From the NCBI GenBank assembly GCA_023375785.1, contig SZWC01001202.1, forward strand, positions 244,874 to 308,873: a stretch of DNA of 64,000 nt. The letters run 5' to 3'. Positions within the stretch are counted from its first letter, which is position 1, and each line of letters starts with the position of its first letter. The notes beneath the pieces are model-generated. The model worked only from the letters and a program-made list of their open reading frames with translations. It made no database searches and was not told where the DNA came from. Below, piece by piece: positions 10,696 through 18,653 of the stretch. The DNA is from Penium margaritaceum. Taxonomy: Eukaryota > Streptophyta > Zygnematophyceae > Desmidiales > Peniaceae. The translations under genes and the position numbers were made by a program.

Positions 10696-11322
10696 TTGGA
10701 ACCACCACGACGGGATGATAACCACTACGGGGTTGCCTGTTGCATGGTTTGGATATGTAGAAGGAAGTTCCTGGCCATCATCGACACAGGGGCCACTCAC
10801 AACACCGTGGCGATCCGCGTCCTTCTGGTGGTAGGATGGGCAGATCGCATCCTCCCCACGGGCCACCTCTTCACCAACTCAGCGGGCCGAATGGACTATG
10901 GAGATGGGGAAATTCACGGCCTACCCATGCACGTGGGGTCCCTCCATGAGTCATTGAACGTCCAAGTCACGCAAGCCAGAACGTATGACGTGCTCCAAGG
11001 TATGGATTACTTGATACCGCGACGGGCCAACCTTCTCTTCTCCCTTGGAATCATGCACCTCCGCTCTGCGTCCGGGGAAGAAGCCTTTTGCTCCATCACC
11101 ATTGGCGAGAGGATAGCGGTAACTGTAACCGGCGGTGAATCCTTCTCCCTCCTGGATGCTGCGGCAGAGGACTCTCAAGCACGTGAAAGCACATTGACAT
11201 CTATCCTAGCCAATTTGCTCAACGTGGAACAGGTGACAGCAGGTGAATGGCAAGAACTCGCGAAGGAGTCAACTGAGCCCGGAGTACAGACCAACCTCCT
11301 GAGGCTGTGGCATAGAGGATAA
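10696..11322 (+). CDS. Aspartic protease 1 (retropepsin-like), element C
   Basis: Open segment (208 aa) of the broken polyprotein. Retropepsins cleave the polyprotein into mature parts. The active-site motif is at residues 30-35 (DTGATH, in KFLAIIDTGATHNTVA). The rest of the fold follows: GEIHGLPMHVGSLHE, then the second hydrophobic segment YDVLQGMDYLIPRRANLLF. The nominal start is only the first Met after a stop at 10690; the true domain is internal to the polyprotein. A second, clearly related copy lies after RNase H at about 13490-13830. Element D has the same domain at 49234-49941. Confidence 0.85.
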   Translation: MEPPRRDDNHYGVACCMVWICRRKFLAIIDTGATHNTVAIRVLLVVGWADRILPTGHLFTNSAGRMDYGDGEIHGLPMHVGSLHESLNVQVTQARTYDVLQGMDYLIPRRANLLFSLGIMHLRSASGEEAFCSITIGERIAVTVTGGESFSLLDAAAEDSQARESTLTSILANLLNVEQVTAGEWQELAKESTEPGVQTNLLRLWHRG

Positions 11323-11415
11323 CGCGTCCTAGGCAAAGGACATCGACTCGACGAGGAGGAGGAATTCTACCCACTCTGCAAAACCGCAACATCACTACCA
11401 CCACAATGGGATCAC

Positions 11416-12455
11416 ATGCTCCACTCACGACTTTCCCCCGCACAAAGGCAGGATTTCTGCGACCTGTTGGATGCATTTGCGGACATCTTTGCTGGATCCA
11501 CAATTGATCTGGGGGCCGTGGAGGCCTTCCATGTTATCTCCACAAGGGAATCCGCGCCCACAAAACAGAAGGTGCGGCGCATCCTTCCGGAACAGGAGAA
11601 GATTTTCACAGAGGGGCTCGCGGAGCTCAAGGCACAAGGGGTGATTGTCCCAATCGTCAGCCCCTAGCGTGCCAATTTGGTCATCGTGGGGAAACCGGAC
11701 GGATCCAAGTACTTTTGCGTTGACTTTCGTGACCTCAATCGGGTTACTGAGGAGGATGCGTACCCCATGCCGCTAATCGTCGACATATAGGAGCGACAGC
11801 AAGGTCGCTGATGGTTCGCAAAACTCGACGTAAAGGCTGCCTTCCTTGCTGTCCCCATGCACCCGGACTCCATCGCCAAGACTGCGTTTGTGATACCAGA
11901 AGGCCTATACGCGTTTACATGCATGCCCTTTGGACTCTGCAATGCCAGCGCGACATTTCAGCGGGTCATGGACTCCACCCTCCGCGGAATCCCCAATGTC
12001 AGCTGTTACATTGACGACATTATGGTCGCGGCCCACACCTTTGAGGAGCTGTTCTCTTCCTTGGTTGCTGTCCTTGCTGCCCTCTGCAGGGCTAACCTCA
12101 AACTCAAGGCAGCCAAGTACTCTATCGGAGCCGCGAAAATGGAGTTCCCCGGTTTTGTGATGAGCGCGGATGGCATCAAGACTGATCCAGAGAAGATCGC
12201 GGCATAACAAGAATGGCGTCAGCCCACTTCCGCGGGGCAAGTCAAGATCTTCTTGGGCTTTGTCTCCTTCTACCGAAAGTTTGTGCGTGACCACGCGGGC
12301 ATCATCAAGCCGCTCTAGGAGTTGACGCACCAGGATGTGCCGTTTGAATGGACATCAGAATGCGCGGATGCCTAGAAGGAAATCAAGCACCGCCTAGTTA
12401 CCGCGCCCATGCTCGAGTTCCCCGACTTCAGCCTCCCATTCTCCATCACCACTGA
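11416..12455 (+). pseudogene. Reverse transcriptase, element C
   Basis: Ty3/gypsy RT in a single frame. Fingers lie in 11416-11667 (LAELKAQGVIVPIVSP), palm motif A in WFAKLDVKAAFLAVPMHP, and motif C YIDD at 12007-12018. Then come FLGFVSFYRKFVRDH and the start of RNase H. Stops lie at 11665, 11788, 11809 and several sites after 12200. The TAG at 11665-11667 is shared with element D, whereas the others are private to C and often stand where D has CAG or CAA. A one-base loss near 12500 shifts the frame to the next ORF. Catalytic residues are present, but the gene is dead in this copy. Confidence 0.9.
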
Positions 12456-13874
12456 TTGGTCGCGGGACAGGCTTGGCGCTATTCTATCCCAGACAGTGCA
12501 GGAACCACACAGAAGGTGATTGCTTACGCCAGTCCTGCCCTCACTGAAGGGGAGCGGAAGTACCCAACGGTGAAGGACGAATGCCTGGCTGTTCTTTGGG
12601 CACTCCAACACTTGCGCGACTATATAAAGAACGGCAAACCCTTCACAGTTTTCACGGACCATCAGGCCCTCCAATGGCTTCTCAGTACTGAGAACCATGA
12701 GGGCATCCTGGCCAAGTGGGCCCTCCTTCTCCAGGGCTACAACATGAAGATCAAGTACCAACCTGCGGTTGCAAACCGTAACGCGGATGCCCTGAGCCGA
12801 CTTCCGTGCACTGGCTGGCCAGACCATGACAAGGCACCGCTGAATGCCGCGGAGGCACCTCCGAATGATGCGGAGCCTATCACGGATGTTGGGACACCAC
12901 CTCCACCCACTGAAGCAGAATGGGAGGGAGTGGCAAGGGAATTTGATGAGGAGGAACAGGAGGTTGCCTTGCAACTACTGAATGAACTTGACCCCGCCGC
13001 GGAGTTGGCTGTTGCGGAGACCTTACCAGCCCTCTGCATGTCTGGCCTACAGCTTGCTTGCAGGTACAACCCAACTATCCGCGGTTGGACGTTGGAGGAC
13101 ATCGCACCCCATCTTCCACCAAGACATGCACCCTCGAGAACCTTACGACCGTCCGCTGCTCCACCACCGACCTGTTCGTCAAGAAACCCGTACTCTCATG
13201 CTCCCGCCACACCACTCCTTGACAAACGCCATCCCCTTACTCTGGTGGACTTCCTCCTTCACTCCCCTGTGTCTGCAAACAGTCTCCGCGCCCTCTTCAC
13301 CACTCACAATATCTCCTTTTCTCCTCTTGGCGTACGCCTCTCATGCACGCGAGACAACATGACCGGCATCCGCCTGTTATCCCGGAGCATCCTCCTCCCT
13401 CACGCTAGTGTGCGCGGTGCCGCCGCACGTGCCTCACGCACCTGGGCAACCGCGGCACTCACCCCCGGACCGCCCGCACCTTCCAAAGTCCACGTGGCTT
13501 GGTCTTACGTGTGGATATGTGGCCGCAAGTTTGTGGCCATCGTGGACACCGGTGCCACCCATACCACGATTGCGCTCCGGATGGTCCGCTCACTCCACAT
13601 GCAACACCTCATCCAGCCCACTCCACTCCGCTTCTCCATATCCATCAGGGACATCGACGTGCCGCTTGGACAGATCGCGGGCCTCCCCATGCAGGTGGCA
13701 AATGTACATGCGGCACAAACCGTACAGGTTTGCGATGTCCGCAGGTACGCCATCCTGCTCGCGGCGGACTGGCTCGCGCCGCGTCAAGCAGATATATTGA
13801 TCGGCGCAGGTATTCTTTGTCTCATTTGGAGTTCCGGCATTCGATCGTTCACCCCGCTCTTTACCTCGCATTGA
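12456..13874 (+). CDS. RNase H plus second protease-like domain, element C
   Basis: Open 472-aa polyprotein segment. Residues about 20-120 are RNase H: YASPALTEGERKYP, FTVFTDHQALQWL and the end motif NADALSRLP, with catalytic acidic positions visible. Residues about 120-340 are an acidic then Pro/Ser-rich linker. Residues about 345-460 repeat the protease 1 pattern: VWICGRKFVAIVDTGATH with the Asp at residue 364, then IAGLPMQVANVH and ILLAADWLAPRQADILI. A second protease-like domain downstream of RNase H is not the canonical Ty3 layout. It could act as a protease, or as a dUTPase-like or structural remnant; the conserved DTGATH favours a real retropepsin fold. Element D has it at 46655-47533. 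Confidence 0.8.
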   Translation: MVAGQAWRYSIPDSAGTTQKVIAYASPALTEGERKYPTVKDECLAVLWALQHLRDYIKNGKPFTVFTDHQALQWLLSTENHEGILAKWALLLQGYNMKIKYQPAVANRNADALSRLPCTGWPDHDKAPLNAAEAPPNDAEPITDVGTPPPPTEAEWEGVAREFDEEEQEVALQLLNELDPAAELAVAETLPALCMSGLQLACRYNPTIRGWTLEDIAPHLPPRHAPSRTLRPSAAPPPTCSSRNPYSHAPATPLLDKRHPLTLVDFLLHSPVSANSLRALFTTHNISFSPLGVRLSCTRDNMTGIRLLSRSILLPHASVRGAAARASRTWATAALTPGPPAPSKVHVAWSYVWICGRKFVAIVDTGATHTTIALRMVRSLHMQHLIQPTPLRFSISIRDIDVPLGQIAGLPMQVANVHAAQTVQVCDVRRYAILLAADWLAPRQADILIGAGILCLIWSSGIRSFTPLFTSH

Positions 13875-13979
13875 CCATCTCCCCGCACGGCTCTTCCCAC
13901 TCTTGACTCAGCTCTCACTGGCACTTGACACACTCGACGGATAACGCGCAGCTAGGCTCTCGCCCGCGGAACATCCGAC

Positions 13980-15137
13980 ATGGCACGCAATCGAGGCACG
14001 AGGTCCGCGCCTTCGTCGTGGGGGGGTGGATCCTCCCGATGGCAGCTACGCCGCCCTGCTCTTAACACGGGCGCAGGGCACTGCCCGGCACGGACACCAA
14101 CACCACCAACGGGGACAGCGGCTCTACTACGGCAGGGTCCCACAACAATGACTGCGCCTGTAAGGACACCAGCACCACCCACGGCCGCAAGAGGCGTGCC
14201 CCGACCTGGCTCGGTGACAAGAACTCCGCCAAAACCAGTGACGGCCATCCTAGCAGCGGCTGCGGCCTCACCGCGGCCTAGCCCGGACGCAGGGACGACC
14301 TTGATACCAACCACAACACCGGCAGCAGCAATCCCACCGCGGTCCAGCCCTGCGGAACGGACACCAACGCAGGTCACGCCCTGCGGCCAAGTCACCAGGC
14401 CATCCCGACAGGGTCCGGCCACAAGCACACCGACACGGACCCTCAGACGCATGGAGCCAGTGGCAGGGGCAACCGAGGCAACAACAAGAACAACCGCTAC
14501 ACCAACACCAAGCCCGCGAGATGGGGCCTGGACCCTGATCACCCCAGTCCCCTTCCCGGCTACGACGATACTCTCTCACTCGTCGCCGACCTCGCGTGGA
14601 AGTCCAGCTCGAAAACCCGCACACCCCCTGCTGGGCACAGGAACAATGATGAAAGGGGCAAGGACGTACCTTGAAGAAAGCTCGGGAGACAGCAGGGAGC
14701 AGCCCAAGGAAGCCCTACTACTTGAAGTAGTGAGCATCGCTATGCTCCAACTGCTAACAGAGATCCCGGAAGTGATCCGTGTGGAGTTGGAGGATTCACT
14801 ATTCGGCAAGATGTGGCAGGTGGTGGTGAAGGGAGCAGCAACGGGGGTTCTAGCCCTCGGATTGCACTTAAGGAAGATGCTTTTGCTAGAAACAGCAGGC
14901 ACAGAACGCCTTATCCTGGCGTTGCGAGACAGCCTGAGTATCACACCACGGGTGGCAAGTGACATGACTGGCGTCGCGGAACTGTTGGACACTCAGCGGG
15001 CAGACCCATCACTGGAAGCCGCTCGAGTGTGGTGGAACAGGGTGCGGAAGGACCAACGGAGCAGTCCGGAGAGACGGTACGTGCATGTGCTCCAGGAGAG
15101 GGCCGGAGCCCTTAGTCTGTATCATGTGAATGATTAG
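13980..15137 (+). CDS. Unrecognised Pro/Thr-rich segment with conserved domain, element C
   Basis: Open 385-aa segment in the same frame as the ORFs on either side, so part of the polyprotein. Residues 1 to about 210 are low-complexity Pro/Thr/Ala/Arg. Residues about 215-385 look folded and helical (LLLEVVSIAMLQLLTEIPEVIRVEL, then LILALRDSLSI, DMTGVAELLDT, RRYVHVLQERAGALSLYHVND). This second part is well conserved in element D (45255-46025), unlike the linker. The stop TAG at 15135 faces a CAG codon in D, and the conserved sequence continues past it to about 15300 (DEWRWGYLLNL). I recognise no family; a second structural or capsid-like domain is one possibility. Confidence 0.6.
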   Translation: MARNRGTRSAPSSWGGGSSRWQLRRPALNTGAGHCPARTPTPPTGTAALLRQGPTTMTAPVRTPAPPTAARGVPRPGSVTRTPPKPVTAILAAAAASPRPSPDAGTTLIPTTTPAAAIPPRSSPAERTPTQVTPCGQVTRPSRQGPATSTPTRTLRRMEPVAGATEATTRTTATPTPSPRDGAWTLITPVPFPATTILSHSSPTSRGSPARKPAHPLLGTGTMMKGARTYLEESSGDSREQPKEALLLEVVSIAMLQLLTEIPEVIRVELEDSLFGKMWQVVVKGAATGVLALGLHLRKMLLLETAGTERLILALRDSLSITPRVASDMTGVAELLDTQRADPSLEAARVWWNRVRKDQRSSPERRYVHVLQERAGALSLYHVND

Positions 15138-15335
15138 GCACCCGGATCGGCGGAAGCACCACGGCGAAGATCCGCGGCAGACGAGTGGAGGTGGGGATAC
15201 TTGCTCAACCTCGTCTATGCCAGGTGGAGTGTTCAGTATCCGCAAGAGGAGAGATCGCGGCTTGCTGACACACAAGTACCCGAGGGATGCTGGATGGAAG
15301 CCATGGAAAAGTGCTGGACGTTGACGCTCTAGAAT

Positions 15336-18110
15336 GTGATATGCAACAGGGTAGCGACAGCGGTTGCGGAAGCACACTGGACCATGGTGCGAGAAAAAGG
15401 ACTGCATCTCAAGCAAGAAGAGGTGCGACACTGGACCAAGGAGGCCGCGGAAGTATGCCAAGAGGACAAGAGCAGGAGGGATGCGGAGGCGGAAAAGGCT
15501 CGTGAATACACCCAGCCCTCCTCTCAGTTGCAGCAGATGCAAGAATGCCTGCGGAAAGAATGGGAGGAGGAGGCAGCCGAGACAAAACGGGCGGCCGCAG
15601 AGGCTGCGGTGAAAGAGGCCCGACTTACAAAGGAGTGGGAAGCGGTGGCTAAGGCAGATACGAAAGCTATGGAGGAACTCATAAGGGAAATCATGGGGGA
15701 AGCAGAAGCAGTAGCGGCTGCGGCGAATGCAGAGGCAGCAGCAGAAGTAGCGGTGGCAACGGCGGCGAAGGCAGAGGCAGCAGCAGCAGTGGCAACGGTG
15801 GCAACGGCACAAGAAAAAGAGGTAGCAGTAGCGACAGCAGAGGCAATGGCAGCAGCGACAGAGAAGGCAGCAGGAGCAGCAGCCACGGAGGCACAAGTAG
15901 CAACAAAAACACGAGCAACCGCAGAGGCGGCCGGAGTAGGACCAGGTAGCACAGCGACACAAGCAGCAAGGGAAGCGAAAACAGACAGAGCCGCGACGAG
16001 GCAGGCAGCAGCAAAAGGAGAAGAGAAGATGAGGAAGAGGTACAAGGCTGATGCCAAGCGCCACCGCCCGGAGCCATCCGCTTGCTCCCTCCGGCGGAGG
16101 GCACAACTTCAGGCCCAAGCGGCGGCAGTGGTGCGAAAAGCAGCACCAACGCAAAGCCAGTACGGAACAACGGTGCCGGCAGACACTGGCCGAAGTGAGG
16201 AGCCGGTGCAGACTCTCCCGGAGGAAACCACTCCTACTCCGAAAGGAAAGAGGAAGGCGGAAGAGGCAGCGGCCGCGGAGCCACGGAGAGAGAAAAAACC
16301 TCGTGCACATGAAGGCCCGAGCCCCAGTGTAACTGCGGAACACTTAGCGCAAGCCCAGCGGGAGGCCGCACAGGCAGCTGAGCTCCTAATGGTAGTCTTC
16401 CGCAGAGTCCAGATGCCAGCGGAAATGGTGCGGGCACCATTGAGGCCTGTCTTGGGCAAAGCCGCTACAGCAGCCGCACGCAAGGGGGCAAAAAAGAGGA
16501 GACGCACAGAGAAAGAGGCGGCGGTGATGGTGGCTTCCAAAATCAGTGAGTCGCTGGGAGGCTCGGAAGAGGAACAGCCCATCACACGCAGCCAGGGGCT
16601 ACTACGGGCTCCGGGAACTGCTCCGCAGAGAAAAGAGGAAGTGATTGAGCTACACCTCGCTGCTGGACACGGCAGACGACCGAGCGGCCTCGCTGAGAGC
16701 AGGCTGCGAGATCAGTGGGATGAAGGCAAACTTCGAGCGGTTGGCATCCTTTGGTTGTTCCCTGCACCTGATTCATGGGACAGGGAGCTGCCGGTCTATG
16801 ATGAAGACAACCGCCAGACGTTTGAGGTGTTGAAAGCGGAGCAGGATGGAAGGCGAGCGCGTGGACTGCCGGCAAGAATGCCGGAGACAAAGCGAAAGCC
16901 GGGGGAAGCGGTGACAGAGAAAGTGGGAAGGAAGGGGCCCATGGAGACGCAGGACTGGCGGATCTGGCAGACCGTGCACATCCTTCTCCGCGCCAACAGC
17001 AAAGAGCATAAGAAAGCAGAGGTGCAAAAGGTGTACGCGGATCTAGAAGCATGGCTAGGCGTGGAATTCGACGGGAGGAAAAAGGATGATCTAGCCTGTC
17101 TGTGCGAGCATTATGCATGGGAGGACGGCCGTCTCTGGAGATTGACTCAGCGCGTCTTGTGGGTATCCCCACCCACGGTGCACACGGCAGTTGTGGAGGC
17201 CTACCACCACCATCACCACACGGGTACGCAGGCGCTAAAGGATTGCCTGACGCCCATCATTCACGTACCGAACCTGGCGGCTCTCATCAAAGAGGTAGTG
17301 CAGCACTGCGCCCCCTGCAAACAAGCGCGGAAAACCACACCGCGGGACCAGCCGCTGCTCCAGCCTTCTCCTATCGACGAACCGCTAGAGAAGATCATCA
17401 TCGACTTTCACGGCCCCCACGTGCACTGCGACCAAGGGAATCGGTACTGGATTACAACGGTGGACCACTTCACGAAGTACCTCTGGGTCCGCACTGTGCC
17501 CAACAAAAGCTCAGCCACCACGGCAAGGTTCATCGGCAAGGAAATCTTTTACCGTTTTGGTGGGTGTAGCGTGGTACAATACGACAACGGCACAGAGTTT
17601 ATGGGGGCCTTCAGAGAGGAGGTGGAGGAATGGGGGGTCCGCCATGTACACTCCGGGCGGTACCGGCCAGAGTCTCAAGGACAAGTGGAGCGAGTGCATG
17701 AAATACTCGAGCGAGCAGTGGCCACCGCAGAGGGCAGCAGCTGGACTGAGAAACTGAGGAAGACGGCGTACTTCATCAACACAACACCCAGCCGAGCAAC
17801 CTCCTTCTTGCCCCACATGCTACTCTTCGGACAACCACCGCGGGCAGCAATGGGCATGCCCCAGAAGCCGCTAAGGCTACCCCTCGCTCCGGAGGAGCAA
17901 GAGAAGCTCTCGGAGGAGGAGAAAGACAAGGAGGTCGCGGAATGGTTCCACGAGCGCTGTGAAAGGACCAAGGCCATGCGGGCGGAGGCGCGGTTGAGGG
18001 GTTCGGTCGTTGCCTGGCGCGGATGTGATGCGGCCAACCGACGGTTAAACCATGGGCCCATCAAGGAGGGCCACTTGGTGTATCTCCGCCCCTTCCCCAG
18101 TGCGGGGTGA
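15336..18110 (+). CDS. Coiled coil plus integrase, element C
   Basis: The longest intact segment (924 aa). Residues 1 to about 245 form an Ala/Glu/Lys-rich coiled coil with almost pure Ala-Glu-Val tracts, followed by basic linker sequence to about 540. Integrase then follows. The zinc-binding domain has a His run (AYHHHHHTG) and HCAPCKQ. The rve core has D710 (TTVDHFTKYLWV), D750 (YDNGTEFMG) and E785 (SQGQVERVHEIL), giving spacing D-39-D-34-E. All three catalytic residues are present. The C-terminal part carries FINTTPSRATSF and HLVYLRPF. The TGA at 18108 faces CTA in element D; the frame goes on. As part of a broken polyprotein it is probably not expressed normally. Confidence 0.85.
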   Translation: MICNRVATAVAEAHWTMVREKGLHLKQEEVRHWTKEAAEVCQEDKSRRDAEAEKAREYTQPSSQLQQMQECLRKEWEEEAAETKRAAAEAAVKEARLTKEWEAVAKADTKAMEELIREIMGEAEAVAAAANAEAAAEVAVATAAKAEAAAAVATVATAQEKEVAVATAEAMAAATEKAAGAAATEAQVATKTRATAEAAGVGPGSTATQAAREAKTDRAATRQAAAKGEEKMRKRYKADAKRHRPEPSACSLRRRAQLQAQAAAVVRKAAPTQSQYGTTVPADTGRSEEPVQTLPEETTPTPKGKRKAEEAAAAEPRREKKPRAHEGPSPSVTAEHLAQAQREAAQAAELLMVVFRRVQMPAEMVRAPLRPVLGKAATAAARKGAKKRRRTEKEAAVMVASKISESLGGSEEEQPITRSQGLLRAPGTAPQRKEEVIELHLAAGHGRRPSGLAESRLRDQWDEGKLRAVGILWLFPAPDSWDRELPVYDEDNRQTFEVLKAEQDGRRARGLPARMPETKRKPGEAVTEKVGRKGPMETQDWRIWQTVHILLRANSKEHKKAEVQKVYADLEAWLGVEFDGRKKDDLACLCEHYAWEDGRLWRLTQRVLWVSPPTVHTAVVEAYHHHHHTGTQALKDCLTPIIHVPNLAALIKEVVQHCAPCKQARKTTPRDQPLLQPSPIDEPLEKIIIDFHGPHVHCDQGNRYWITTVDHFTKYLWVRTVPNKSSATTARFIGKEIFYRFGGCSVVQYDNGTEFMGAFREEVEEWGVRHVHSGRYRPESQGQVERVHEILERAVATAEGSSWTEKLRKTAYFINTTPSRATSFLPHMLLFGQPPRAAMGMPQKPLRLPLAPEEQEKLSEEEKDKEVAEWFHERCERTKAMRAEARLRGSVVAWRGCDAANRRLNHGPIKEGHLVYLRPFPSAG

Positions 18111-18653
18111 GAGGTAGGGGAGCCGCGGGAGGTGTACCGTGTGGCTAACGTTGAGGCGGGGCAAGTGTGGCTGGAAGGACCGGAAGGGTTCAGCGACCGT
18201 AGTTACCCGGCCATGGAATTTGTGCTGCTGCCACCAGCATGGCAAACGCACAGCCTTGGGACGGGAGGTCGCCTGCCGCCTCTGAGACAGCGAAAGGGCT
18301 CGCGGGGATGGAGAGCGGAGGAGGTGCTGGACGTTTGCAAAAGGCAAGTGTCGTAGCAAGAGCAAGAATGGAGCCAGGAACCAGAGGAAATTGAGGAGGA
18401 GGAGTTTGATGTCCGTGAACTGGCCGCCGAGGAGGTGAGGAAGGAACAACGGCGCGAGCCGTTGCGGCGGGGGCAACAGGAGGAGCAGCAGGAGGAGAGA
18501 CGGCAAGAGCAAAAGGAGCAGCAAGACCCGAGAAAGGAGGCTGAAGGCAGGCTCGAGCCACAGCCCGAGCAGGCCTTAGCGAAGGTAGCCCAGCAGCAAC
18601 CCCAGAAAGCACCACCGCAGACGAGGGTGCCGATGAGCCCCAAGGCCCTGGCT
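18111..18653 (+). pseudogene. Integrase C-terminal tail and charged linker, element C
   Basis: Same frame as the integrase ORF. The first part (YRVANVEAGQVWLEGPEG, SYPAMEFVLLPPAW; ORF 18132-18356) resembles the small beta-barrel that ends many Ty3 integrases and is conserved at about 42290-42460 in element D. After a TAG at about 18354 comes a Glu/Gln/Arg-rich helical stretch leading to the Cys-rich array. Confidence 0.6.

Noticed and set aside
11665-11667. Programmed gag-pol readthrough site at the shared TAG
   Set aside because: It lies inside the RT fingers, not at a gag-pol boundary, so a regulated readthrough role is unlikely. Inheritance from a defective master copy is simpler; the case is kept as a finding without that claim.
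15009-16343. 444-aa minus-strand ORF rich in Cys, Leu and Arg opposite the coiled-coil region
   Set aside because: It is the complement of GC-rich Ala/Glu codon runs in the polyprotein, which lack stops in that frame. Low-complexity composition and no domain.
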